Shown: positions 43,348 to 53,492 of the stretch, piece by piece
Layout: each line of letters begins with the position of its first letter
Numbering within the stretch: position 1 is the first letter of the stretch
Assembly (NCBI GenBank): GCA_947627135.1
Contig: CANQUV010000016.1
Coordinates: 1-56,355, forward strand
Direction: 5' to 3'
Source: an uncultured Clostridia bacterium
GTDB lineage: Bacteria > Bacillota > Clostridia > Oscillospirales > Acutalibacteraceae
Length of the DNA stretch: 56,355 nt
Translations under genes and position numbers: made by a program
The notes under the pieces: model-generated
Seen by the model: only the letters and a program-made list of their open reading frames with translations
Told to the model about the DNA's origin: nothing
Databases searched by the model: none

Positions 43348-44617
43348 CGTATAATTTATCTCCTTGTGTTACAACCTTATCATAAAGCTGTACTGTTTCT
43401 CCGTTAAATAAAACATTATCATCTGGATTAGGATTGCAAATAACATAATCGCTTCCGGAATACATTATAGAAACTTCTTTAAACTGAATCTCACTTCCAT
43501 GAAGAACATAAACGCCCTGAACCTTTTTAGTTTCTTCTTTACTGTTTCCGTCTTCATCTTCAGAATATTTAGTAACATAGTCATCGTGAAGCGCTTGTTT
43601 GTTGATTCTTAAACCTGTAAATTCCTGAATACCTATTTCAACAGATTCTTTTCTTGAATCAGCTAAGTCGCTGTTCATATAATTACATTCAAATATTACG
43701 ACAGCGTCAGAATTTGAATCCTTTTGATTTATTTTAATAATTTTTGCAGGGATACTTTCAGTTGAAGAAAAAGGCATTTCAACAGTTACACCGTCTTCAT
43801 TTTCAAAAAAAGATAAATTTAAAGCATCTTCAGCCGATACTTTACATGCAACATACCAATTTAAGTTCTTAATAATTTTTCCTATTGCATTTTCCGGAAC
43901 CTTATCTGCTTTAATATTGTCATAATCCTCAACAGATAATTCCGTTATTTTTGCGTAATCAACAGAATTTTCAAATCCATCATTTACAGAAACAAAATAA
44001 CCGGCAGTCGGACTTTTTATTGTTCCGATGCTTTCACTGCTGGAATTTTCTAAATTTTGTTTTTCTTCCCGCAATTCAGATATTTTTTCAGAAAAATCTA
44101 TTACCTGTCCAGTGATAAGCTGTCTTTTGTTAATTGAACTTAAAAGATCATTCAAATCATTTTCTGATGTTGTGAACATACATTTATTTATATTTCCCAA
44201 AAAGCTGATCAACTGATTATTAAGCTGATTATCAACAACATCAAGTCCTGTACTCTCCGAATAATATGAGCTTGTTAAATTTGTTAGATTTTCAATTTGT
44301 TCTTCAATTGATTCTATTTCCTGCCTTGCAACAGCATCGGTGGAATTATCATAAACTTTTGCTACAATTCCATCGGCTTTAATATCTGCGCCGTCAGCAA
44401 TTTCATAGGTAACATATCCTTTGGTTTCATTTTCAATAAATTCTTCATTTCTGATTATGATTCCTTCTGAATATATTTTATCAGTAACTGTTACCTGAAC
44501 TGCGTTTTCAGTTTGAATTACATTAAAATTTGCACTGAAAAATAAGTAAATCACATAAATAAGTATTAGTGCAGTCAGTGCACCTACTAATATTCTTTTA
44601 AAAAGAAGTTTGTCCAT
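43328..44617 (-). CDS. HlyD-family membrane-fusion-type protein
   Basis: 429 residues. One N-terminal membrane helix (about 10-29), a barrel-sandwich/lipoyl-like segment (SEGIIIRNEEFIEN, GYVTYEIADGADIKADGIVAKVYD), a coiled coil (about 105-195), and a second half (TIKSPTAGYFVSVNDGFE) as in HlyD-like adaptors. No transporter partner is adjacent; the gene lies between miaA and ylmE, overlapping both. Its role in a Gram-positive division-gene block is unknown. Confidence 0.7.
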   Translation of the reverse strand: MDKLLFKRILVGALTALILIYVIYLFFSANFNVIQTENAVQVTVTDKIYSEGIIIRNEEFIENETKGYVTYEIADGADIKADGIVAKVYDNSTDAVARQEIESIEEQIENLTNLTSSYYSESTGLDVVDNQLNNQLISFLGNINKCMFTTSENDLNDLLSSINKRQLITGQVIDFSEKISELREEKQNLENSSSESIGTIKSPTAGYFVSVNDGFENSVDYAKITELSVEDYDNIKADKVPENAIGKIIKNLNWYVACKVSAEDALNLSFFENEDGVTVEMPFSSTESIPAKIIKINQKDSNSDAVVIFECNYMNSDLADSRKESVEIGIQEFTGLRINKQALHDDYVTKYSEDEDGNSKEETKKVQGVYVLHGSEIQFKEVSIMYSGSDYVICNPNPDDNVLFNGETVQLYDKVVTQGDKLYDGKIVS

Positions 44618-45560
44618 TAATAAAATCCTTTTGCTTAATTATTGTTAATGCGGAATGCAATAATTCTTCAAAATTATTGTATTCATCAATATAAATCCAA
44701 TTAATATCTTCGTCTCTCCTGAACCATGTGAGTTGCCTTTTTGCGTATCTTCTTGTATTCATTTTTAATGTTTCAATACACTCTTTAAGGTCTTGCTTAC
44801 CTTCAAAATAAGGTATTAACTCTTTATATCCGATTGCTTTTTTTGCAGTTTCACTTAAATCAGAATTTAAAACTTTTTCGGCTTCTTCAAGCAAACCGTT
44901 TTCAAGCATTATGTCAACTCTTTTGTTAATTTTATTATATAATAACTCACGGTTTTTGTAAGTTAAACCGATTTTAGCAGCATAATATGGTGACTCTTGT
45001 TTAGAATTTACATTTTGATCTGTAATCGTTTTTCCGGTGACTTCATAAAATTCCAATGCTCTTATAATTCTTTTTGGATTAATTTCACTTGAGAGCCTAT
45101 TATATGTAACAATATCAATTTTCTTCAGTTCATTTAAAAGATAAGAAATCCCGTATTTTTCGAGTAGATCAGAATATTTTTGCCTTACTTGAACATCAGA
45201 ACTGTTATTGGTGAACTTAATATTATTTAAAAGAGAATCTACATAAAGACCGGTTCCTCCCACAACAATAGGAAGTTTGCCTGATTTATAAACATTATAA
45301 ATCACTTTATGAGCAAGTGCAACATAATTTGCAACGGAAAAACTTTTATCATAAGTAATAAACTCCATTAAATGGTGTTTAATTCCCTGTTTTTCTTCTT
45401 CCGTAGGTGCAGCGGTTGCGATTGTCATTCCTTTGTAAATCTGCATTGAATCAGCAGAAATAATTTCACCGTTAAGTTTTTTTGCAATTTCAACAGATAA
45501 GCGTGTTTTTCCTGACGCTGTCGGTCCGACAATAGAAACCACTTTTATCTTATCACTCAA
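44598..45560 (-). CDS. miaA: tRNA dimethylallyltransferase
   Basis: 320 residues from a TTG at 45560 chosen because AGGGTG lies 7 nt upstream; a TTG at 45590 would overlap mutL by 26 bp. P-loop VGPTASGKTRLS, ISADSMQIYKG, GGTGLYVDSLL and KMNTRRYAKRQLTWFRRD are diagnostic. It adds the isopentenyl group to A37 of tRNAs, the substrate of MiaB encoded in the same block. Confidence 0.93.
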   Translation of the reverse strand: MSDKIKVVSIVGPTASGKTRLSVEIAKKLNGEIISADSMQIYKGMTIATAAPTEEEKQGIKHHLMEFITYDKSFSVANYVALAHKVIYNVYKSGKLPIVVGGTGLYVDSLLNNIKFTNNSSDVQVRQKYSDLLEKYGISYLLNELKKIDIVTYNRLSSEINPKRIIRALEFYEVTGKTITDQNVNSKQESPYYAAKIGLTYKNRELLYNKINKRVDIMLENGLLEEAEKVLNSDLSETAKKAIGYKELIPYFEGKQDLKECIETLKMNTRRYAKRQLTWFRRDEDINWIYIDEYNNFEELLHSALTIIKQKDFINGQTSF

Positions 45561-45564
45561 AAAA

Positions 45565-47604
45565 TCACACCCTGCCGAATTGCTTTTCAATTTCGTGTTT
45601 TGTTATTACAATGCTTGTAGGTCTTCCATGAGGACAGTATCTGATATCAGGATCAGTTTCTACAAGTTTTGCAATTTCTATTAATTCTTTATCTATACTC
45701 TTATTACCGGCTTTAATAGCGGCTCTGCACGCAACGTTATGATAAATCCAATCCATTTTTTCAGAACGAATATCTTTCTTGTTTTCAGCAATATGCTGTG
45801 CCATTTCCATAACGGCGTCAGCAATATCGGATTCATCCAGATACTGAGGAGCACTTCTGACAAGTAAAACTCCGTTTCCGAAATCATCAACATCAAATGC
45901 ACATTCCTTAAACATATCAAGATTATTCACTGAAGCATCGTAATCTTGTTTGCTTAAAGTAACAGGAATAGGTTTTAAAAGTAACTGTGAAAATCCTGCT
46001 CCCTTTTCTTTTTTTAAACGCTCATAAATTATTCTTTCATGAGCAGCGTGTTTATCTATTAAAATAAGTTCTTTTTCTTTTTCAACTATTATATATGTTT
46101 TAAATGCTTCTCCAATATATTTAAAAGTAGGTTCATGTGTTTCTGTTAGAGGCTTAATTTCTTCATTATTCTGCTTAACCGTATCGTTAAAATTATAGGA
46201 TTCAGCTTTATTTTCAGCGAATATATTATCATTGTTTTGTGACAACTTTGTGTCGGACTTTGGAGTTTCATCTAAGAAATTAAGATAATTTTTTATCTGT
46301 TCCTGTTTATGATGTTCTTCATCAGCAGATGACCCGTTTAATTTTGTTTTAGGTTTATTTGAAAAGTTTTTGTCGTTAATTTTTATGTTAGCGGGGAAAC
46401 TAGTCTTATTTGTATTTTCAGTGTTAGGTGAAGCTGCAATATTATCAAGCTCATCAAAAGGATTTATAACTTTTTTCTCTCTGTTATCAGTTTTTTCTGT
46501 CTCTTGATTTTCATATTTTAAAATGGATTTAGCCATTGAAAAAGGGCTTTGTGTTTTAATATCAGAAAAAGCTGACGTATTTTTTAAAGCAACATTTTTA
46601 CTTTTATCTAAACTTAAAAGTGCAGATTTAACAGCGTGATATACAGCATCAAAAACAGGTCTTTCATTAATAAACCTTACCTCAACCTTTGCCGGATGAA
46701 CATTTACATCTATTGCACTATAAGCGATTTCTACATGCAATACACAAGACGGAAATTTTCCAACCATAATATTGCCCTTATATGCTTCTTCTAAAGCAAT
46801 TGACGCTGTTCTGGTTTTAACATATCTTCCGTTAATAAAAAAATTTTGCATATTTCTGTTTGGACGAGTTTCAACAGGTTTTGATATATATCCGTAAATT
46901 TTAACTCCGTTCAGTTCATAATTAACAGGAATCAAACCTAAAGTAAAATTTCTGCCGTAAACTGAATATATTGCAGATCTGAGTTTACCGTCACCGGAAG
47001 TTTTCAGCATTTGTCTGCCGTCTTTAATGTATGTAAAAGAAATTTCCGGATGAGATAAAGCAACCTTATCAACAACAGCAGACACTGCATTACCTTCAGA
47101 AATATCTTTCTTTAAAAATTTCATTCTTGCAGGAACATTATAGAATAAATCTCTTATAATAAAGGTTGTACCCACAGGGCATCCTGCATCAGAAAAGGAT
47201 ATTTCCTCTCCCCCAGAAATTTCATAAGAAGAACCTATATTTTCAAATTTACTTTTTGTAATAAGCTGTAATTTTGAAACAGCACTTATTGATGCCAAAG
47301 CTTCTCCTCTGAAACCTAAAGTTGAAATGTTATCAAGGTCATTTTCAAATTTTACCTTACTTGTAGCATGACGCAAAAAAGCATTTTTTACATCATCTTT
47401 CATAATTCCGCAACCGTCATCGTTGACACGAATAAAAGTTGTGCCGCCATCTTTAATTTCAATTGTAACATTTTTAGCTCCTGCATCAACTGAATTTTCA
47501 ACAAGTTCTTTAATAACAGAAGCGGGTCTTTCTACTACTTCGCCTGCTGCTATAAGCTCTGCAACATGTTTATCAAGTACATTAATAACTCCTATTTGTG
47601 CCAC
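45565..47604 (-). CDS. mutL: DNA mismatch repair protein MutL
   Basis: 679 residues. GHKL ATPase N-terminus (AAGEVVERPASVIKELVENSVDAG, DDGCGI, TLGFRGEALASI), a long low-complexity linker (about 330-480), and a C-terminal endonuclease dimer domain with DKHAAHERIIYE and CPHGRPT metal-site motifs. DKHAAHE departs from the usual DQHAxxE only at Gln. ATG lies 26 bp after mutS. Confidence 0.95.
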   Translation of the reverse strand: MAQIGVINVLDKHVAELIAAGEVVERPASVIKELVENSVDAGAKNVTIEIKDGGTTFIRVNDDGCGIMKDDVKNAFLRHATSKVKFENDLDNISTLGFRGEALASISAVSKLQLITKSKFENIGSSYEISGGEEISFSDAGCPVGTTFIIRDLFYNVPARMKFLKKDISEGNAVSAVVDKVALSHPEISFTYIKDGRQMLKTSGDGKLRSAIYSVYGRNFTLGLIPVNYELNGVKIYGYISKPVETRPNRNMQNFFINGRYVKTRTASIALEEAYKGNIMVGKFPSCVLHVEIAYSAIDVNVHPAKVEVRFINERPVFDAVYHAVKSALLSLDKSKNVALKNTSAFSDIKTQSPFSMAKSILKYENQETEKTDNREKKVINPFDELDNIAASPNTENTNKTSFPANIKINDKNFSNKPKTKLNGSSADEEHHKQEQIKNYLNFLDETPKSDTKLSQNNDNIFAENKAESYNFNDTVKQNNEEIKPLTETHEPTFKYIGEAFKTYIIVEKEKELILIDKHAAHERIIYERLKKEKGAGFSQLLLKPIPVTLSKQDYDASVNNLDMFKECAFDVDDFGNGVLLVRSAPQYLDESDIADAVMEMAQHIAENKKDIRSEKMDWIYHNVACRAAIKAGNKSIDKELIEIAKLVETDPDIRYCPHGRPTSIVITKHEIEKQFGRV

Positions 47605-47630
47605 CGCCTTTCGGTTTAAATTTTAACAAG

Positions 47631-50237
47631 CTAAACTAAATTTTTAAGTTCATAAAGCAAATTCATAGCCTCAATAGGTGTTAATGTGTTTATATCTACG
47701 TTTTTAAGTTTTTCTGTAATTGCATTATTCGAGTTTGGTATTAAGCTTAACTGCATATCTTCAGCAATTTCATTTTCAGATATATTTAAAAGTTTTTCCG
47801 AACTATCGTTTATACTGCCAGATTCAAGCTCTTTTAAAATCTGTTTTGCTCTCTTAATAATCCATTCGGGCAAACCTGCCAGCTTTGCAACTTCTATGCC
47901 GTAGCTGTCATCTGCACCTCCGGGAACTATTCTTCTTAAAAATGTAATGTCGTCTCCACGCTTTTTAACTGCAATATTATAGTTCTTAACTCCGTCCAAC
48001 AGTTGTTCCATTACAGTAAGTTCATGATAATGAGTTGCAAATAAGGCTTTTGCTCCCAGCGTTTTTTTATTTGCAACATACTCAAGCACTGCTCTTGCAA
48101 TACTCATACCGTCAAAGGTAGATGTTCCTCTTCCGATTTCATCAAGTATCAGCAAACTTTTATCAGTTGCATTTTTTACAATATGTGCAACCTCACTCAT
48201 TTCTACCATAAATGTAGATTGACCGGAAGCTAAATCGTCGGAAGCTCCTACTCTAGTAAAAATGCTGTCAACAATTCCTATTTGTGCAAATGAAGCAGGA
48301 ACAAATGAACCAATCTGTGCCATGAGTACAATAAGCGCAATTTGTCGCATATATGTAGATTTACCTGCCATATTTGGACCGGTGATAATCGCTACCCTCT
48401 TACATTCATTATCAAGGTAAACGTCATTTGGAACAAAAGGAATATCTGAAAGCAAATTTTCTACGACCGGATGTCTGCTGTCTTTGAGTATAATGGCATT
48501 GGATAAATTTACTTCAGGACAAGTATATCTGTTATCAGCCGCAACATTTGCAAGTGAACATAAAACATCTAAATTTGCAATAGTCTGAGCTGATTTTTGA
48601 ATTCTGTCAAGATTTTCTGCAACCTTTTTTCTTATTTCGTCAAAAAGAAAATATTCAAGAGCCATAGCTCTGTCTTTTGCACCGAGAATTCTTCCCTCGA
48701 GCTTTTTCAAATCTTCAATTATGTATCTTTCACAATTAGTCAGCGTCTGTTTTCTTACATAATTATCCGGTACCCTATCTTTATAACTGTTAGATACCTC
48801 AATAAAATATCCGAAAACTCTGTTGTAGCCCACCTTTAATTTAGGTATCCCAGTTAATTCACGCTGTTGATTCTCAATTTCAGCAAGCAAGTCTGTTGAA
48901 TTGTTCATATCGTTGCTGACATTATCAAGTTCTTCGTTATATCCCTCTTTGATCATTCCGCCCTCTCTGACTGAAAACGGCGGGTCTGGAACAATAGCTT
49001 CATCTATTAAAGAGTAAATGTCTTCTAAAGTATCTAAATTGTCATAATATGTACACAAAAGCTTTGATTTCACTCCGTTTAGCTGCTGTGAAATACGAGG
49101 TAATCGCTCCAATGCTCCGGCAAGCGACCTTAATTCTCTTGCATTTGCCGAACCGTAAACAATTTTAGTCATAAGTCTTTCAATATCGAAAACACCAATC
49201 AAAGACGATGTAAGTTCTAATCTTAAAACAGTATCATCAACTAATTCTGAAACAGCATTTTGACGGTTTAAAATAGTTGTTAAATTCATTAAGGGTTGTT
49301 CAATCCACGAACGGATTAATCTTTTTCCCATAGCTGTTTTAGTTTGATCTAAAACCCAAAGAAGTGAACCTCTTTTTTCTTTGCTTCGCATTGTAGAAGT
49401 TAGCTCTAGATTTCTTTGGGTGTTATAATCAAGCTTCATAAACTGGTTATCTGAAAAAATTTCAATATGAGAAATTCTTTCAAGACCTGTTTTCTGCGTG
49501 TATTTTAAATAATTTATTAATGCCCCTAATGATGTAACAAGTTCATTATTCTCTATTACTTTATTACTTTCATCGCCAAAATGCTTTACAACTGTATCTT
49601 TGCATATAAGAAGTGCAAATTCATCATCAGAAAGCATTTCAACTCCTGCCGATAATTTGTTCTTAATAAAAGAATCGAGTCCTTTAATTTTTACAATATC
49701 TCCGCCAACTAAAATTTCTTTTGGATTGTAACTTGTTAAAAAATTTTTAAGTTTATCTTCACATTCTTTTCCTGAAAGATATGTGCAGTAAAGCTGACCT
49801 GTTGAAATATCACAAAAACACAGACCAATTCTATTGTTATTTGAATATGCGCAGCATATATAATTATTTTGGCTTTCATCAAGCATATTGCTTTCGATAA
49901 CAGTACCCGGAGTGATTACCCGAATAATATCTCTCTTAACAATACCTTTAGCGGTTGCAGGGTCCTCAACTTGTTCACAGATAGCAACCTTATACCCTTT
50001 TGAAACAAGCTTTGCGATATATCCTTCACAGCTGTGATATGGAACTCCGCACATAGGAGCTCTTTCATCCTGACCGCAATCTTTGCCTGTAAGTGTTAAT
50101 TCAAGTTCTTTGGATGCAATTTTTGCATCTTCATAGAACATTTCATAAAAATCTCCTAAGCGAAAAAACAATATACTGTCTTTATTCTCATTTTTTATGC
50201 TAAAATATTGCTTCATCATCGGAGATAATTCCGCCAT
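47631..50237 (-). CDS. mutS: DNA mismatch repair protein MutS
   Basis: 868 residues from ATG at 50237 (AGGAAGTGG precedes; a GTG at 50246 lies inside that site). Mismatch-reading motif FFRLGDFYEMF is near residue 25; Walker A GPNMAGKSTYMRQ and Walker B LLILDEIGRGTSTFDG are intact. With MutL it repairs replication errors. Confidence 0.96.
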   Translation of the reverse strand: MAELSPMMKQYFSIKNENKDSILFFRLGDFYEMFYEDAKIASKELELTLTGKDCGQDERAPMCGVPYHSCEGYIAKLVSKGYKVAICEQVEDPATAKGIVKRDIIRVITPGTVIESNMLDESQNNYICCAYSNNNRIGLCFCDISTGQLYCTYLSGKECEDKLKNFLTSYNPKEILVGGDIVKIKGLDSFIKNKLSAGVEMLSDDEFALLICKDTVVKHFGDESNKVIENNELVTSLGALINYLKYTQKTGLERISHIEIFSDNQFMKLDYNTQRNLELTSTMRSKEKRGSLLWVLDQTKTAMGKRLIRSWIEQPLMNLTTILNRQNAVSELVDDTVLRLELTSSLIGVFDIERLMTKIVYGSANARELRSLAGALERLPRISQQLNGVKSKLLCTYYDNLDTLEDIYSLIDEAIVPDPPFSVREGGMIKEGYNEELDNVSNDMNNSTDLLAEIENQQRELTGIPKLKVGYNRVFGYFIEVSNSYKDRVPDNYVRKQTLTNCERYIIEDLKKLEGRILGAKDRAMALEYFLFDEIRKKVAENLDRIQKSAQTIANLDVLCSLANVAADNRYTCPEVNLSNAIILKDSRHPVVENLLSDIPFVPNDVYLDNECKRVAIITGPNMAGKSTYMRQIALIVLMAQIGSFVPASFAQIGIVDSIFTRVGASDDLASGQSTFMVEMSEVAHIVKNATDKSLLILDEIGRGTSTFDGMSIARAVLEYVANKKTLGAKALFATHYHELTVMEQLLDGVKNYNIAVKKRGDDITFLRRIVPGGADDSYGIEVAKLAGLPEWIIKRAKQILKELESGSINDSSEKLLNISENEIAEDMQLSLIPNSNNAITEKLKNVDINTLTPIEAMNLLYELKNLV

Positions 50238-50266
50238 ATTTTCCACTTCCTGTTCTTATAAAGCTA

Positions 50267-50671
50267 TTAGTTGCATCCTCCACAGGTAGAACAACTTCCA
50301 CTGCATCCTGCACTGAAATCAGTCGTTTCAGGATCTTCCCCATTTATTGAGTTATTAACAATTGCGGTAACTCTGTTAACAACTACATCAAACTTTTCTT
50401 TGGCTTCGTTATATGCGATCATATTTTTATTCTGCATTATTTGTGCATATACAGCTCTCATTTCCTGATTTAAAGCCTGCATTTTTTCCTGATTTTTTTC
50501 AGTTTTTGAAGCCTCATTATTAATTGATATCCTTTTAAGATTAAATTCTCCTATCAAATCCTGGAGTTCTGTATCAGCATCTGCTTTTTCCTGGGCCTCA
50601 TGCAATTTAATATATGTTTCTTCCTGCTGAATTAGTTTTCCTAATTCTCTAGCTTTTTCTATAATGTCCAT
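50267..50671 (-). CDS. YlbF/YmcA (RicA-type) family protein with C-terminal Cys cluster
   Basis: 134 residues: a helical YlbF/YmcA domain (residues ~1-105) and a tail with Cys123, Cys127, Cys130 and Cys133 (GCSGSCSTCGGC). In B. subtilis the related RicA, RicF and YaaT proteins form a complex that carries Fe-S clusters and affects RNase Y and sporulation. Location between miaB and mutS matches the B. subtilis ymcB-ymcA-(cotE)-mutS order, favouring RicA. ATG follows AGGAGC. Confidence 0.85.
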   Translation of the reverse strand: MDIIEKARELGKLIQQEETYIKLHEAQEKADADTELQDLIGEFNLKRISINNEASKTEKNQEKMQALNQEMRAVYAQIMQNKNMIAYNEAKEKFDVVVNRVTAIVNNSINGEDPETTDFSAGCSGSCSTCGGCN

Positions 50672-50689
50672 TTTAAATGCTCCTTTATT

Positions 50690-52102
50690 TTAAAATAATT
50701 TTCCTTTTAATATCCAATTTCTTGCTTTAGTAATTTCAACATTTTGGAAAGTTCCGATTAAATCATCAGTTCCTTCTAATTCTACAATTATATTACCTGA
50801 TGTTCTGCCGTTTAATTCGTTTGTTTTATCTTTTTTATTTTCAATTAATACCCTTTGCGTTGTACCAACCATTGAAGCACAGCGCTTTGCCGCAATTTCT
50901 TCCTGAACTAAAAGTAATTCTCTAAACCATTTTGATTTTTCTTCATAAGGAACAGGATCATCCATTTTTGCAGCGGGAGTACCAACTCTGGGTGAATAAA
51001 TAAAAGTAAACAAAGATGTAAATTCAACTTCTTTTATAAGAGAAATCGTATCCTTAAAATCTTCGTAAGTTTCTCCGGGAAATCCTACAATTATATCGCT
51101 TGTTAAGGATAAACCCGGTATTTTCTCTTTTGCATAATTTATAATTTCAAGATATTTTTTTCTGTCATAATGACGATTCATTTGCTTTAAGATCCTGTCT
51201 GAACCAGACTGAAAAGGTAAATGTAAATGTGTACTTATATGTTTTCCGTTTGCTATTGTATCAATAAGCTCTTTAGAACAGTCTTTTGGGTGAGACGTCA
51301 TAAATCTTAACCAATAGTCTCCGTCAATTGCATCAATTTCCTTCAAAAGTTCAGCAAAACTTATTTTATTTTCAAGATTTTTACCGTAAGAGTTTACATT
51401 CTGACCTAACAAAGTAATATCCTTATATCCGTTTAAAATCATTTCTTTGATTTCGGAAATTATAATATCTTTTTCTCTGCTTCTTTCTCGACCTCTTACA
51501 TAAGGAACAATACAGTATGTGCAGAAATTGTCACAACCGTACATAATCGGAAGCCAGCCTTTAAAACTTCCGTCACGCTTTATTGGAATTCCCTCGTAAA
51601 TTTTATTATCGTCATATCCTCTTTCAAAAATTCTTTTATCTCCTGTTAAGCTGTTGTATAAAAGTTTTGGAAAGTTATGCAAAGCATGTGTGCCGAACAC
51701 AAGACCTACAAAAGGAAAGCTTTTATAAATTTTATCTGCAATATGTTCCTGTTCCATCATACAGCCGCACAGAGCTATCAAAATTTCCGGATGTTTCCTT
51801 TTTAAAGATTTTAAAGCACCTACATTTCCAAAAACTCTATCTTCAGCATGTTCTCTTACGGCACAGGTATTAAAAAGGATTAAATCTGCTTGATTTACAT
51901 CATTGGTAAAATCATATCCTGACTTTTTCAACATACCTTTAATTTTTTCACTGTCCGCAACATTTTGCTGACAGCCGTATGTGTGAATAAATGCAAGTGG
52001 TTTATCGCCTCTTTTTCTGATTTCCATAATTTCGGAAATCAAATTCATATATTCGAATTGTTTATTTGAAATATTATCAGTCAAATTTATTTTATCAGAC
52101 AA
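50690..52102 (-). CDS. miaB: tRNA-2-methylthio-N6-dimethylallyladenosine synthase
   Basis: 470 residues. The N-terminal MTTase domain has YGCQQNVADSEKI; the radical SAM triad is in GCDNFCTYCIVPYVRGRERSR; a TRAM domain closes the protein. Start is TTG, with AAGGGGAT six nt upstream. It thiomethylates i6A37 made by MiaA. First gene after a near-consensus promoter that probably drives miaB through ileS. Confidence 0.95.
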   Translation of the reverse strand: MSDKINLTDNISNKQFEYMNLISEIMEIRKRGDKPLAFIHTYGCQQNVADSEKIKGMLKKSGYDFTNDVNQADLILFNTCAVREHAEDRVFGNVGALKSLKRKHPEILIALCGCMMEQEHIADKIYKSFPFVGLVFGTHALHNFPKLLYNSLTGDKRIFERGYDDNKIYEGIPIKRDGSFKGWLPIMYGCDNFCTYCIVPYVRGRERSREKDIIISEIKEMILNGYKDITLLGQNVNSYGKNLENKISFAELLKEIDAIDGDYWLRFMTSHPKDCSKELIDTIANGKHISTHLHLPFQSGSDRILKQMNRHYDRKKYLEIINYAKEKIPGLSLTSDIIVGFPGETYEDFKDTISLIKEVEFTSLFTFIYSPRVGTPAAKMDDPVPYEEKSKWFRELLLVQEEIAAKRCASMVGTTQRVLIENKKDKTNELNGRTSGNIIVELEGTDDLIGTFQNVEITKARNWILKGKLF

Positions 52103-52134
52103 TATGGTATCCCCTTATAAAAATCATATACTAT

Positions 52135-52163
52135 ATAATAACACAAAAAAACTTTATAATCAA
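52135..52163 (-). promoter_or_regulatory. miaB operon promoter
   Basis: Minus strand TTGATT (52158-52163), 17-nt spacer, TATTAT (52135-52140) with TGT extension, 33 nt before the TTG start. Confidence 0.65.
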
Positions 52164-52189
52164 TACATATTGTGGTCAAAAAACAAAAT

Positions 52190-52837
52190 TCAACTTAATT
52201 TTCCTATATTTGCGTATGTTGCAGGTATATCACCTATTATTACAGATTGAGCAATTTCAAAATCAGTTGTATATTCAATTCCGTCTGAATAATCTGGAGT
52301 TAATGTAATCAATCTTGCGTTAACAATAAACTTTATGTGATGTACTGTCTGATTAAGTCCTGCTGCTTCAAAAGTGCTTACTATTTCAGAATTAAAACTG
52401 CCAACAAATGTAAAATCAAATTTTACTTCCGGTCCGAAATTACTTAGCAGTGAAAGTTCGGTAAAAGCACCGATATGAATAGAAACATCAGCGTCTGTTA
52501 CAGTTTCGATTTTTTCCTGAACAGCTTTGTTCATAGCAGCTTTTAAGGTATTGATATTTTTTGCATTTGTTTCTATTGATTTTACATTTCCGTCGCTATC
52601 ATAATTTATGTTTACAATATCTTCATAATTATAGCTATATTTGACCAGAACATTATCGACAGCTTCTGATATAGCATCATTTGATATTATTTCTGCTTGA
52701 GTTTCAACATATTTTTTTTGAAAAGGCACTGCCTGATACTCAAAAAAAATAATAATCATTAATATAATTAAAAATGTTATTAATAAATATTTTTTGATTT
52801 TTTTTCTAATTTTTGATTTTTTCTTTTTACTGCGCAA
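52190..52837 (-). CDS. yunB: Sporulation protein YunB
   Basis: 215 residues from a TTG at 52837, which has GAGGGGTG 7 nt upstream; an ATG at 52852 lacks a ribosome site. A basic N-terminus and one membrane helix (about 18-38) precede an extracytoplasmic domain with GPEVKFDFTFVGSF and GLNQTVHHIKFIVNARLITL, typical of YunB. It is a mother-cell sporulation protein of unknown mechanism. Confidence 0.85.
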   Translation of the reverse strand: MRSKKKKSKIRKKIKKYLLITFLIILMIIIFFEYQAVPFQKKYVETQAEIISNDAISEAVDNVLVKYSYNYEDIVNINYDSDGNVKSIETNAKNINTLKAAMNKAVQEKIETVTDADVSIHIGAFTELSLLSNFGPEVKFDFTFVGSFNSEIVSTFEAAGLNQTVHHIKFIVNARLITLTPDYSDGIEYTTDFEIAQSVIIGDIPATYANIGKLS

Positions 52838-52883
52838 AAAAACACCCCTCATTTATTCTATACCGGAGAGGCTTTTCCAGTGA

Positions 52884-52910
52884 ATAAAAAAGCACCCTTA
52901 ATGGGTGCTT
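52884..52910 (-). terminator. Terminator after the DinB-like gene
   Basis: AAGCACCC (52890-52897) pairs with GGGTGCTT (52903-52910), 5-nt loop, then six T on the minus strand. Confidence 0.85.
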
Positions 52911-52949
52911 TAATCACTTAGAATTCTATTTAATTAATGTAAAAACTTT

Positions 52950-53465
52950 TTAATAATAATTTGGCATTTCACTATCTGGATATGCACCGTTCATATTAAG
53001 AACATAGGGCCATTTGCCGGTATCTTCAACAATAAACCCGTATATTAAACCTAAATGTCTGTGCCAATGTCGGTATTGTCCTAAAATTAAACGAAATTTA
53101 CTCATACTGCAATTTTCAGGTTTTTTTATCAGATCTTCATCAGACAAATCATTTATATAATTTTCTATTTTAATTTTAATACTATAAAAATAATCTTCTA
53201 TTTGCCTTCTTGAGATTGTTTCATCTTTTGGTATAACATTTAAATTTGCCAATGTTTTCGTATGAAATTCAGGATCTTTGTATGTTGGATCTTCGGGATT
53301 TATAAACCAACGGTCTAAAGAGTATAATGTATGATATACATACTTCCACATAGGCAGTCCATCATATCGCTTTTCCCACAATTGGTCGGGAATACATTTA
53401 ATCAGATTTTCCGTTTCCCATAAAGCACGATTAGTTAAATAACGAATATCATCACACAATACCAT
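52950..53465 (-). CDS. DinB-like superfamily protein
   Basis: 171 residues from ATG at 53465 (AAGGTGA upstream; GTG at 53474 lies against that site). A four-helix-bundle pattern with likely metal His in YHTLYSLDRWF and WHRHLGLIYG matches DinB/YfiT-like proteins. Members include thiol-S-transferases; no function is assignable here. It stands alone between two terminators. Confidence 0.7.
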   Translation of the reverse strand: MVLCDDIRYLTNRALWETENLIKCIPDQLWEKRYDGLPMWKYVYHTLYSLDRWFINPEDPTYKDPEFHTKTLANLNVIPKDETISRRQIEDYFYSIKIKIENYINDLSDEDLIKKPENCSMSKFRLILGQYRHWHRHLGLIYGFIVEDTGKWPYVLNMNGAYPDSEMPNYY

Positions 53466-53492
53466 AATAATCACTCACCTTTTAAGTATTCA

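Noticed and set aside
45565..47604. MutL DKHAAHE variant as a defective endonuclease
   Set aside because: Only the Gln of the DQHAxxE motif differs; the acidic and His positions and CPHGRP are kept, and this form appears common in Clostridia.
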